Part shown: piece by piece, positions 55,467 through 64,000 of the stretch
How the letters are laid out: every line of letters starts with the position of its first letter
How positions within the stretch are numbered: the stretch's first letter is position 1
Assembly: GCA_024734495.1 (NCBI GenBank)
Contig: JALMQS010000718.1
Span: forward strand, 407,925-471,924
Direction: 5' to 3'
From: Forficula auricularia
Taxonomy: Eukaryota; Arthropoda; Insecta; Dermaptera; Forficulidae
DNA length: 64,000 nucleotides
Program-made: the position numbers and the translations under genes
Notes under the pieces: generated by a model
What the model saw: the letters and a program-made list of their open reading frames with translations, nothing else
The model's database searches: none
What the model was told of the DNA's origin: nothing

Positions 55467-58206
55467 TTGGCTATATTCCTCAATTGTATTGGAGACGAAG
55501 GTTTGGAGTTGTATAATACATTCAAAATAAAAAAGGACCAAGAAGATAAATACAAAGTTGTGCTCCAATTATTTGAGGAATATTGTGCGCCTAAAGAAAA
55601 CGTAATTTTCGAACGATTTGAATTTAATAGTATTGTACAAGAAGTGGGGCAGAGTATAGATGCATTTATTTTAACTTTAAAGACAAAAGTGAAATCGTGT
55701 GACTTCGATAAACCGGAGGAGATGGTTAGAGATAGACTGGTTTTGGGTGTACGGGATAAGCAAATCCAAGAAAGGCTTCTTCGAGAGTCGAAATTGTCTC
55801 TTGAGGACGCCATTAGGCTCAGCAAATCGATTGAGTCTACGAAAGTGCATTTAAAGAAAATAACAAATCAAGAAGAGGAGGTGGTAGAATTATGCAGTAG
55901 TTTTCAATCCAATCTTCCGGGTTATAAAAGGACAAAGTCAACTAGTCAAGAGTCAAGAAATAGGGGCGCCTCTACAACTACCGATCGGAACGGCCAAGGA
56001 AGGAAGAGAAACAGCTGCTGGAGATGCGGCTCTTATTGTGAATTCCGGAAGTGTCCAGCATTTAATAGTAAGTGTTGGAAGTGTGATGGAAAAGGGCATT
56101 TCTCGCGGGTATGTGGGGAAAAGGTAGACATAGTGGAGTGTAATTTAGAAAAAAATAATAAGGATTATTTTATAGACACTATTTTAAATAATAAGGAAAC
56201 ATTTAATGATAAGCGTTATTCGAGAGACAAAGTGTGGAGGAAAATTATTTTAGTTAATAATAATTGTGAAATAGAATTTAAGTTGGATTCTGGAGCGGAA
56301 GTGTCGTGTTTACCGATACATATTTTTGAAAAATTAAAGTTATCTAAAAATGTTATAAAAAATACTAACGTATCTTTGCACTCATATGGAAATTCAAAAT
56401 TTAAGTGGAAACCTATGGGTGAGGTTGATTTAATTTGTGAATCTCAGTCTAATAAATGTGTAGTACGATTCGTTGTGATTGAAAGTTTAGAGACCCCTCT
56501 TTTGGGTCTGGAAGCTTGTGTAGAGTTAGGTTTGATAAAAAGAACAGATAGCGTTAATTTAGATCATTTTAAAACGTTGGAAGACCTTAAGACTTATTAT
56601 AGTGATGTTTTCAAAGGATTAGGAAAGTTTCCTCAGATACATCATATCACTGTAGATAAATCGATTGTTCCGAAAATTCATCCCATTCGAAGAGTTCCGT
56701 TAGCTTTGCACGAAAGGCTTAAAAATAAATTAAATGAGTTGGAAAAAATGGAAGTTATTAGAAAAGTGACTAAGCCAACAGAATGGTTAAATCCATTAGT
56801 AATAATAGAAAAGGTCAATGGGGACTTAAGATTATGCATTGATAGTAGAGATATAAATAAAGCAATTCGGAGAGAGCATTATTTAATTCCAACGATTGAT
56901 GATATTGCGATTAAATTGGGAAAAAATAAATTTTTTACGGTGTTGGACATGAAAGATGGATATCTCCAAATTCCGATAGATGAAGAAAGTTCTGATTTGT
57001 GTACCTTTACATCTCCGTTTGGGAGGTATCAATTTTTAAGATTGCCGTTTGGATTAACTAGCTGTTGTGAAGTATTCCAAAAATTAAATTATGATCTTTT
57101 TGGAGATATTCCGGGAGTCAATGTGTATTTTGACGATATTATAATTACAGGGAATACAGAAAAAGAACATGATGAAAGAGTAAAAGCTGTGTTAAACGTG
57201 GCGCTGAAAAATAATATTAAATTTAATCCAGATAAAATTCAATATAAAAAACAACAAGTCAAGTTTATGGGTCAAATATTTTCTTGTGAAGGAGTGTCAA
57301 CAGATAAGGATTATGTTAGTGCAATTACACATTTCCCAGAGCCTAAAGATAAAAATGAAGTACTTAGACTATTGGGAATGGCAAAATATCTCTCTAAATA
57401 TATTCCAAATTTGTCAGCTGTAACAGCTCCCCTTAGAGAACTTACTAGGGATAAGGCTAAATATGCATGGACTAAAGAATGTGAAAATTCATTTGAAGAA
57501 TTAAAAGAACTGATTATTAAGGCGCCAGTGCTGGGGATTTTTAATCCAAAAGAACCGGTGGTAATACAAACAGATGCTTCCCAAAATGGACTAGGGGCGT
57601 GTTTATTCCAAAATAACAAACCAATTGCTTTTATATCAAGAAGTTTAAGCAAGAGTGAGCAACGATATGCTCAGATCGAGAAAGAATTTTTAGGGGTAGT
57701 TTTTGCTTGTCAAAAATTTCATACGTTTATTTATGGTCATAAAAATATTTTAATAAATACAGATCACAAACCTTTAATTAATTTATGCTTAAAAAATTTA
57801 GAAAAATTAACTCCTAGGTTGCAAAGGATGCTGATGAAAATAATCCCCTATAATCTAACGCTAAAATATGAAAAAGGGACAGACATAGTAGTGGCAGACA
57901 CACTGTCGAGGGCTTCATTAGGAGAAGAAAATAGTGACTGGAGTGAGGAAATTGAATTAAGTATTAATTCATTAGTAACACAAATGGCAATGTCAGAAGA
58001 AAGAAAAATAGAATTTAAGAAGGAAACTATTAATGATAAGGAGCTCTGTGAATTAATAAAATATTTGGAAGAAGGTTGGCCATCAGATAAGAAAAAAATC
58101 CCTTCATATTTATCAGTCTATTGGAAATGCAGGAATGAGTTGTCAGTGACACAAGGGCTTGTATTTTTAGGACTTAAAGTAGTCGTTCCAAAAAATTTGA
58201 GGAAAA
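55440..58206 (+). CDS. gag-pol: gag-pol polyprotein: capsid, zinc knuckles, protease, reverse transcriptase, RNase H
   Basis: The frame is open from 55,440; residues are counted from 55,467. The capsid C-terminal part is followed by two zinc knuckles at about residues 184-196 and 203-216 (CWRCGSYCEFRKC, where the usual histidine is cysteine, and CWKCDGKGHFSRVC). The aspartic protease is marked by LDSGAEVSCLP (D274), the reverse transcriptase by LDMKDGYLQIP and YFDD (554-557), and RNase H by QTDAS (D703) and the tether-like DHKPL. It ends at 58,214 in KNLRKKS, where one base is lost in an A run; the integrase continues in another frame. The lack of an in-frame ATG near the start reflects the gag frameshift. 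Function: reverse transcription of the element RNA in a virus-like particle. Confidence 0.95.
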
Positions 58207-58738
58207 AGTCTTGATGCTATTACATGAAGGCCATGTTGGAATGGAAAAAACGAAAAATAGAGCACGTCAGCTGTTGTATTGGCCAGGAATTTATAAAGAT
58301 ATTGAAAGATATATAGGGAAATGTAGAATTTGTGAAAAATTTTCAAGAAAAAATAGTAATGAGCCACTTAGGCCGTATCCATTGCCTGATAGGCCTTGGC
58401 AAAGAGTTGGCTGCGACATTTTTTCCATCTACAATCATTCATATCTGGTATTGTATGATGCATATTCAAATTGGCTCGAGTTAGTGTTATTGAAAGATAA
58501 ATCTGCTAGTGAACTGATCATGAAGTTTAAATCAATTTTTTCAAAATATGGAGTGCCAGACATTGTTTTGAGTGATAATGTACCTTTTAATAGCTCGTTG
58601 TTGAAAGATTTCGCTAAAGGTGGAAATTTTGATTTTATATTCAGGAGTCCCGTTAATCCGAGATCGAATGGTTTTAGCAGAAAAGAGGCGTTAGAAATTG
58701 CTAAGAACATTGTAAAAAAAATCAGTGGAAGAGGGTAA
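58207..58738 (+). CDS. Integrase, N-terminal zinc finger and catalytic core
   Basis: It continues the polyprotein after the frameshift. The HHCC finger is HEGH at about 58,223-58,234 and CRICEKF near 58,324-58,344. The core begins RVGCDIFSIYN (first acidic residue) and DNVPFNSSLL (second). The region of the third acidic residue reads SNGFSRKEALEIAKN, where families usually have SNGxxE; the alignment is off by one residue, so the catalytic glutamate may be displaced or lost. The stop at 58,736-58,738 follows an A run at about 58,707-58,715. Confidence 0.9.
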
Positions 58739-59100
58739 AGATATGTTTGTAAGCATAATGCAATATAGAAATAGTCCATTGAAACAATTAGGTTTCTCGC
58801 AGAGCTGTTTTTTAATAGAATGTTAAAAACAAAGGTACCCATTTGTGAACAGTTGCTTAAAGCCTAAATTACTGGATGTTAAAGAAAAACTGAATGAAAA
58901 AATGAATAAGCAAAAATTTTTATTTCAATAGAAATACCAAGCCATTACCGGAGATCAAAATAAATGATCCAGTTGGCGTTTGGAATCATCGAGAATGCTG
59001 GTTACCAGGAAAGGTACTATGATTCCAGATGCATTCTGCTCCTAGGTCGTATATAATAAAGGACGAGTCGAGGATTTTTATTTAGAAGAAATAGAATAGA
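58739..59100 (+). pseudogene. Integrase C-terminal region, multiply frameshifted
   Basis: Translation in changing frames gives QYRNSPLKQLGFS, MLKTKVP-like, EKLNEKMNKQKF and VGVWNHREC-like pieces, the usual gypsy integrase tail. At least three further frame changes are needed. No chromodomain was recognised. Confidence 0.75.
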
Positions 59101-59525
59101 CTTAAAAAAATGAAGTAGGGCCATAGACGTCCCATACGCTTTAATAGAGGACGAGGAGTAAAGTGAAGGAGTTTGATAATTCTGATTATAAATCTCCAGT
59201 CAAGGTTACTGAGAAAGTAATAGCCAGGAGTGGAAGGGTGGTAAATCCACCTGAACGCTTAGGATATATATAAAGTGATCGATGTTAATTGGTAATTAGC
59301 AAAGGTATATTAATTGAAATTATATAATTTTTTAGTAGATTAGGTTCTATGCCAATGGCATTACGAAAAATTTATTTTTGGAAGTTTTGTTAAATGTTGT
59401 TATTTGATAATGTATAATAAAATTGTAACTATATTTCATTAGTTGGTATTAAATTGTATATATTGTAAATAAGTAATGTTTAAGTTGTAACAATAATTAT
59501 ATTATATGGGTATTACATTGTATAA

Positions 59526-59555
59526 AAGAAAAAAAAAAAAAAAAAAGAGAGAAGA
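59526..59555 (+). other. Polypurine tract
   Basis: An uninterrupted purine run (a long A run then GAGAGAAGA), followed by one T or directly by the 3' LTR at 59,556; the primer for plus-strand synthesis. Confidence 0.85.
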
Positions 59556-59703
59556 TGTAATATATGCGCATGCGCAAGGACAGACATGTGGAGAGAGCTG
59601 AGGTCTGCCCTGAACCAGGCGAAAGCAGCTTGATATAGGACACGAGTGAATAAACCTGTGATTCAAATAAATAACGTGTTTCATTTAATTGCCAACTATT
59701 ACA
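59556..59703 (+). repeat. 3' LTR (148 bp)
   Basis: Identical to the 5' LTR except for two extra A's after CCAGGCG. Confidence 0.97.
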
Positions 59704-59879
59704 ATATTCTCCTGGAGCATAATAGATACAGAATTATAATACATTAAAAATCTGCGCACAAAATTCAATATATATATCACAAAATGATCTGCATGAACGT
59801 AATAAATTTAAAATACATTTAAAATACAGGGAGTTATCAGAATTTTTTGGGGGGGAGGGTGCCAGATTTTAAGTTAATA

Positions 59880-60980
59880 ATAAATAGATCTCTTAGTTAA
59901 TTTCCGATCATTATATATTGAGAGTTCTTAGAAATGAATTACTCAAAAGATTCTCGAGATCATCTTTATTTATTCCTTTTTTTGTATTATTTCTATTTTA
60001 ATAGTTCCTCAGTGAGAACAATTTATATTCGACTAAAACTCGTCTGGGCTTTAGTCTTTGACATGCTTGAACTGGAAGATATACTAGACAGGGATTTCAA
60101 ACCTTCTATCCGCACCCTTTAGGAAAATCATTCATTTTAATTGCCCCTTGAAACTATGCAACAATTTTATTTCCTTTCGAGAACCAATATACTTTTCAAG
60201 ACAAAAAATGTTTTTTATAGAAATATTTGAAATAACGGATAATAATTTGAAAATTTAAAGATCCTCCTGAAAATATGATGTTGACCTTATATATTTATGA
60301 AAATATTCTAAATATTTGAAATTTTAGGGATGCGTCGTATTCACAGCATGCATGGACCGCACCTCACTGATATCTATATAGGGGTGCCCGCAAGGGTTAA
60401 GTGAATTCGAAAACCCTTATTGATAATAGTTAATATTAAATCAACAGATGATTAAAGCACTGAGTGATTTATAAAATTCATTTATTAATACTAATTACTT
60501 AATTAATGATTTACTTCAAGGATAATTATTAATAATGACCTATTTTGATATGGAATAAGGCCAATGAATGGACCGCTCATCAACCCCAGGACGCAAAATT
60601 GTTGATTGTAGGCACAGAAATGAATCGTTATGATTTCTTATTTCTCACATTAAAAATCATAATTATATTGCCTATTAATAATGGCTTTCGAGGTAAAACA
60701 ATCAGATAAACATTAAAAATAATAATTACTATAATACTATAATTACAAATAATTATTATAATTATATAATTATTAGTCTTATCTTTTTTTGCTTAATCTT
60801 CCCAATTTCCAAATTTTCATTTTACGTAAAAACGGTTGTTAATAATCTGATTATTGGTCAAATATTTAATTATCTAATTTATTATAGTTACAACTAAACG
60901 ACGAAGTAATAACATGAAATCACTTTTTGAAGTATGTGCCAAACAAATTATACAACAGAGCTTACGTGATGTTTTATAAT
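59880..60980. other. AT-rich sequence with a Jockey-like 3' end remnant
   Basis: At about 60,345-60,375 CATGGACCGCACCTCACTG matches the 3' untranslated region after the Jockey-like pseudogene at 4.84 kb. Nothing else was recognised. Confidence 0.5.
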
Positions 60981-61145
60981 AATAAAACTTGAGCAAGATG
61001 CGAGGTAGGTTTCACAAAAAAGAAACAAAACCAAACTCAATTTTGTTTTATTTCTTTTTTTGTGAAACCTCCTCTACATCTTTGCTCAAAGTTTTATTGG
61101 TATATTAAAATGTTTCACCTAGAACCAACGCCTAACTCCTTAAAA
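60981..61145. repeat. Foldback, about 55-bp arms
   Basis: ATAAAACTTGAGCAAGATGC, GGTAGGTTTCAC and their inverses (GTGAAACCTCC, TTTGCTCAAAGTTTTAT) meet around an AAACAAAACC loop. AATGTTTCACCTAGAACCAA follows, the GGTGTTGG...GTGAAAC word of families C and 36.4 kb in inverse. It is probably a family C relative. Confidence 0.8.
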
Positions 61146-61149
61146 GTTA

Positions 61150-61870
61150 TACTTCAATCTTATTATAATCAAAGGTTTGACTGTACGTTAAGATTTTAGA
61201 TATCAAGTCACCGCAAAATTTGCACTAATGCTGCAGATTGATTTTTCGAATAGAAAATTGTTCATCTTGCTATATGTCGAATGTGATAGAGTAGTAAGCC
61301 AAGTGGCCCGATTAGATTTTTGGAATTGGTGTTGGATTCCTGAAGAGGTGAAACAACGCTTCGAAATTAATCTATAGCAATGAAATTAATCTATAAAATC
61401 TCGGATTTAGTAGATGATCATTTCTCTTCAATTTCTTTAGAAAAAGTGAAAAAGAAAACATTCCATTAAATTAGTCTTCTTTCATTGGGAATCATCTTTT
61501 TATTTATCCTTGGACAATAGCGGTGGAACGAAAAATACAAATTTTTATTTTTTATTTGTAATAGTTTGTAAAAGTTTCCTTTTGTAGTAGAAAAGACGAA
61601 AACTAAATATAAAAGTCGTTGGATCATTTCTTGAGGTGCCAGAACGATAAAGTTTCATAAATTAACAGATATGGCTAGATTCTTATTCTTATTATTATTA
61701 TTTTTTTGTTTGCATGTAAAAATAATAAATTTGTTATTGTAATACCACAAAATAAATGTTAATTGATGTAAAAAAGGCATACGAATTTTTGAGACAGTGA
61801 TTATATTATGTCTTGGGGTGCCGCAAGAACGATACAATTTGATAAGAAGTGCAATTTTTTACTATTATTT
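61150..61870. other. AT-rich sequence, weak repeat similarity
   Basis: GGAATTGGTGTTGG and GAGGTGAAACAAC near 61,321-61,357 recall family C. No other support. Confidence 0.4.
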
Positions 61871-61879
61871 CGAGCTTTT

Positions 61880-61962
61880 CGTGCGTGCCTTCGGCACGCT
61901 TTCGATGGTCGGCCCTCCGGCTGGTGCCCTGGCGGGCGGCGTCTCGGTCCAAAAATTTTATT
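61880..61962. repeat. GC-rich hairpin block
   Basis: CGTGCCTTCGGCACG is a perfect stem with a TTCG loop, followed by GGTCGGCCCTCCGG and GGCGGGCGGCG. It is similar in style to 2,565-2,632 and 3,345-3,400, and lies 45 bp before repeat D copy 2. Confidence 0.55.
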
Positions 61963-62006
61963 CCTCTTAAAAAACCACACTCTAAATGTATACCTGTAAA
62001 ATGCCA

Positions 62007-62562
62007 AAAATACATACTCTCTTAAAAATTTCGCCTCATTTTCGTCCTGACACAGCTACAGAAATGAGAATCTAGATATAAATCTGGGAGTATTTCTTAT
62101 TTCTATAATCTACAGCATTGTGATATTTTTTGTGTGGAAATATGTAGATTTATTTAAATAAATGGGATCGTGTGAGGAGGAGAATTATATTATATAATTT
62201 TTTTTTAAATTTGGGATCGATAATCGATATAAGGCCCCAAATATTTAAAAGAGATCAGGTGTTGTTTGTATGACAGGCTGCTCCATTATTGCCATGAGAA
62301 ACTCGGGCGTGCGCTCTTTCTGTGCGCAAAGAAAAGCAAATTGAATATTTATTTTTGAGTGGGAGGGGGCGGGGAGGAGGAATAATTATCAATATATTTA
62401 ATGTTTCTTAATTTAAAATCATTTGGAGTGTTTCATTTCAAAATTCGAGTCCAGGTTACGATTATATTTCAAATTTGCCGAAAATATACCGACGGCGCTC
62501 CCTATCGGCAGCATTACGTCAGCGTTGTTACAAATTAATCTGGACTAATCTATTTAGTATAA
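62007..62562 (+). repeat. Dispersed direct repeat D, copy 2
   Basis: Colinear with 42,301-42,980, lacking about 130 bp after ACTCGGGCGTGCG. The terminal TTGCGGC word has decayed to TTGTTAC. Confidence 0.88.
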
Positions 62563-62564
62563 TT

Positions 62565-62820
62565 TCCCAATAAGTTGGTATTTTGTAGTATAAATAATTT
62601 TTACTTTTCTTGTCTTCCAACCTAATTTTGTACTAAAACATGGAGAAGAAAACATTAAAACATTTTTCAAAAAATAATTTTTTTCAAAATTTTCAAATTT
62701 TTAACAATATTAAAGCTCTTTGCAGCACCTTAAGATATTGAAATATGACAACCAAATTTTTGTCCTTTCTTTATGAACCTAAAATGCAAATTTTAGCAAC
62801 TATTACAAATACAAATTAAA
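62565..62820. other. AT-rich sequence, nothing recognised
   Basis: No defended feature. Confidence 0.5.
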
Positions 62821-62986
62821 AAAAGGACGAACATGAATTTAGGTCATTTATCAAAGATTTTAATAGATATGTTTATATTGTAGGTGATAGTTTCAAGGGT
62901 CTGACTAGTTGCCCGGAAAGCTTACTAGTGCTTGGGTTCGACTCCCGAGGGGACAAGACCCTCCTATATGCAATATAAACATATCT

Positions 62987-63356
62987 TTTTTTTGCAACGA
63001 AATTTTCTCTGGAGAGAGACGGACTGGTAGAAATTTTAATTGAAAGTAATGGAAGGCAGCCCAGAGGTAGTGATTTAAAAAAATTAATAAAGAAAAGAAA
63101 GAAAAAATTTTTTTGTCTTTCTATGCCTGTTGTTACAAATGAAGAAAGTTTTTGAACACTACTGTGGAGAAAGAAGGAAACATTTTATTTGTTTCATTCA
63201 TTGACCCTTTGAAACCCTGAAGAAGGAGGAAAAATCCTCCGAAACGTCGTTTTGAAAGGAAAGGAGGAAGGATTCCAATAAATTACACCTTATTTTATAT
63301 GTGTTAATTTTTTCTTTCCTCACTACCTCTGGGCTGCCTTCCATTACTTTCAATTA
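62987..63356 (+). mobile_element. Hammerhead-bearing retroposon H1, copy 2
   Basis: ATAAACATATCT at 62,975-62,986 and 63,357-63,368 is a perfect 12-bp target duplication. The ends match copy 1 (TTTTTTGCAACGAAATTTTC to CTGCCTTCCATTACTTTCAA). At 370 bp it is not a full foldback: the left arm lacks the inverted hammerhead of copy 1. No ORF. Confidence 0.88.
63206..63259 (+). ncRNA. Hammerhead-like motif H1, intact core
   Basis: Stem I arm CCTTTGAAACC, then CTGAAGA at 63,217-63,223, unpaired A, stem II GGAGGA/TCCTCC with an AAAA loop, GAAA at 63,241-63,244, CGTC ending at 63,248 (cleavage position), then the stem I arm GTTTTGAAAGG. Stem I pairs over about nine of eleven positions. Stem III would be the self-complementary ACGT, which can only form between two RNA copies. 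This is the best-preserved core in the window. Confidence 0.65.
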
Positions 63357-63419
63357 ATAAACATATCTATTATCTTTATTCTAAATATTAATCTAAATTC
63401 ATGTTCGTAAAATTAATTG

Positions 63420-64000
63420 ATTATATATCTCAAGTTGATTTTGATTAAAAATTCAATCTTTCTTTCTCAAATAGATACTTATTTCTTTATGAAAAAAGGA
63501 CATTTTCTTTCCACCCTATTGGACAGTCTTCTATTCAATCCTCAGTAAATATAATGGAATAGGAAGTAATTTAATAATAATTTGCATTGAGAATTAATTT
63601 TTGTCGCGGTGTGTAAAATCTTGTTACAGAGTAGTGTGTGGGAGATGGCCAGGCCTTTAGGAATGAAAACACGATTCTCATAGCAGTAGTAGCAGCTGAG
63701 GGCGGGTGAACAGAAGCAGCTGGGGCAGTTGAGCAGCCACTACCACTACTAATGATTCTGGTTACTGCATAAGAGAGAGAGAGAGAAAGCAGCTCTTACT
63801 CCACACTCCACCTTCTCCTAAATACTGCTAAGTCAATGAAACGTTAAGACCTGGGAATCCCATCAAGCACCCATTAGGCTAGCCATGCGAAAGCCCCCTC
63901 CCCCCAACCCGATCCTCTCTTTCTCTCTCTCTATTTCGATTAGAAGGTGGCGTGTGTTCTAGACAGTGAGTGAGTAAGCTATATTATTAAAAATGATAAT
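63420..64000. other. Unique-looking right edge
   Basis: 63,600-63,960 is richer in G+C, with GCAGCAG/CAGCTG words and a GA/CT-rich end (63,770-63,790 and 63,915-63,930). No repeat relatives and no convincing exon. A regulatory or 5' gene region outside the window is possible. Confidence 0.3.

Larger units (their letters stand above)
55167..59703 (+). mobile_element. Ty3/gypsy LTR retrotransposon, nearly complete and recent
   Basis: LTRs at 55,167-55,312 and 59,556-59,703 begin TGTAAT and end ATTACA and differ only by two extra A's. The flanks ATATT at 55,162-55,166 and 59,704-59,708 are a perfect 5-bp target duplication. The internal part carries gag, protease, reverse transcriptase, RNase H and integrase in gypsy order; no envelope gene. 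The identical LTRs mean a recent insertion, yet the reading frame is broken by several single-base indels, mostly in A or T runs. Confidence 0.97.
55010..59875. other. Nested insertion complex
   Basis: The duplicated segment of 54.3 kb is interrupted after CCAAAACAATAG (55,118) and resumes at GGGAGTTATCAG (59,829). The insertion begins with a TAGA microsatellite (55,119-55,140) and TTTTATTTTGCTCTGAGAAT. It is itself interrupted by the LTR retrotransposon at ATATT. The order of events is duplication or dispersal, then the TAGA-ended insertion, then the LTR element. Confidence 0.75.
62825..63415. repeat. Inverted repeat with tRNA-like centre, host of H1 copy 2
   Basis: GACGAACATGAATTTAG near 62,825 is inverted as CTAAATTCATGTTCGT near 63,405. 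Between them are GATATGTTTATATTG and its inverse, and a tRNA-like core at 62,890-62,962 with B-box GGTTCGACTCCC. The H1 retroposon sits in the right arm. Confidence 0.7.

Noticed and set aside
57311..57652. Minus-strand frame of 113 codons
   Set aside because: It is antisense to the reverse transcriptase and RNase H region.
58435..58842. Minus-strand frame of 135 codons
   Set aside because: It is antisense to the integrase.
62890..62962. Functional tRNA gene
   Set aside because: Only the B box is convincing; it lies inside an inverted repeat.

Overview
The window is an AT-rich stretch (about 70% A+T by eye) of an animal genome, most probably an arthropod. I reach this from the mix of mobile elements: Jockey-like and RTE-like non-LTR retrotransposons, Ty3/gypsy LTR elements, pogo/Tigger, hAT and PIF/Harbinger DNA transposons, tRNA-derived SINEs, and many hammerhead-like foldback repeats. 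I found no host protein-coding exon, rRNA gene or functional tRNA gene that I could defend. The window reads as intergenic or intronic DNA filled by successive, often nested insertions.

Layout. 0-9 kb: the edge of an RTE-like endonuclease, a hammerhead-like motif, a poly-C tract, dispersed repeat families A and B, a Jockey-like 3' end, and an internally deleted Tigger element. 9-24 kb: SINEs, foldbacks, a hammerhead-bearing retroposon (12.3-12.7 kb), hAT MITEs, and a family B copy with inverted tandem arrays. 24.8-28.4 kb: a broken giant palindrome of about 3.6 kb whose left arm holds a hAT MITE, which itself holds a small retroposed insertion with an 11-bp target duplication. 30.9-32.8 kb: a PIF/Harbinger element with matching inverted ends and a TTA duplication, carrying a piece of RTE-like pol. 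35-39 kb: the best family A copy and a foldback holding two opposed hammerhead-like motifs. 40-46 kb: a pogo/Tc1-like MITE with a SINE inside it, and a short non-autonomous LTR retrotransposon. 46-53 kb: foldback and direct repeats, a LINE 3' end, and a Jockey-like reverse transcriptase remnant. 53-60 kb: a 129-bp minisatellite and a recently inserted Ty3/gypsy element with almost identical LTRs. 60-64 kb: a second copy of repeat D and a second hammerhead retroposon with a 12-bp target duplication.

The most interesting theme is a set of otherwise dissimilar repeats that share the pattern CTGANGA, stem-loop, GAAAC, then often GTC. This is the core of the type I hammerhead ribozyme described in Penelope-like elements and animal retrozymes. 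Several copies sit in long foldbacks. Two full copies of one family are flanked by 12- to 13-bp target duplications, which points to movement by reverse transcription. Every copy differs from the textbook hammerhead by one unpaired nucleotide before stem II, so self-cleavage is a hypothesis. No Penelope-type reverse transcriptase was found in the window, so the machinery must be elsewhere if it exists.

Stretches not listed as features are AT-rich sequence in which I see nothing beyond short simple repeats. Boundaries of old repeats are approximate because they were read by eye.
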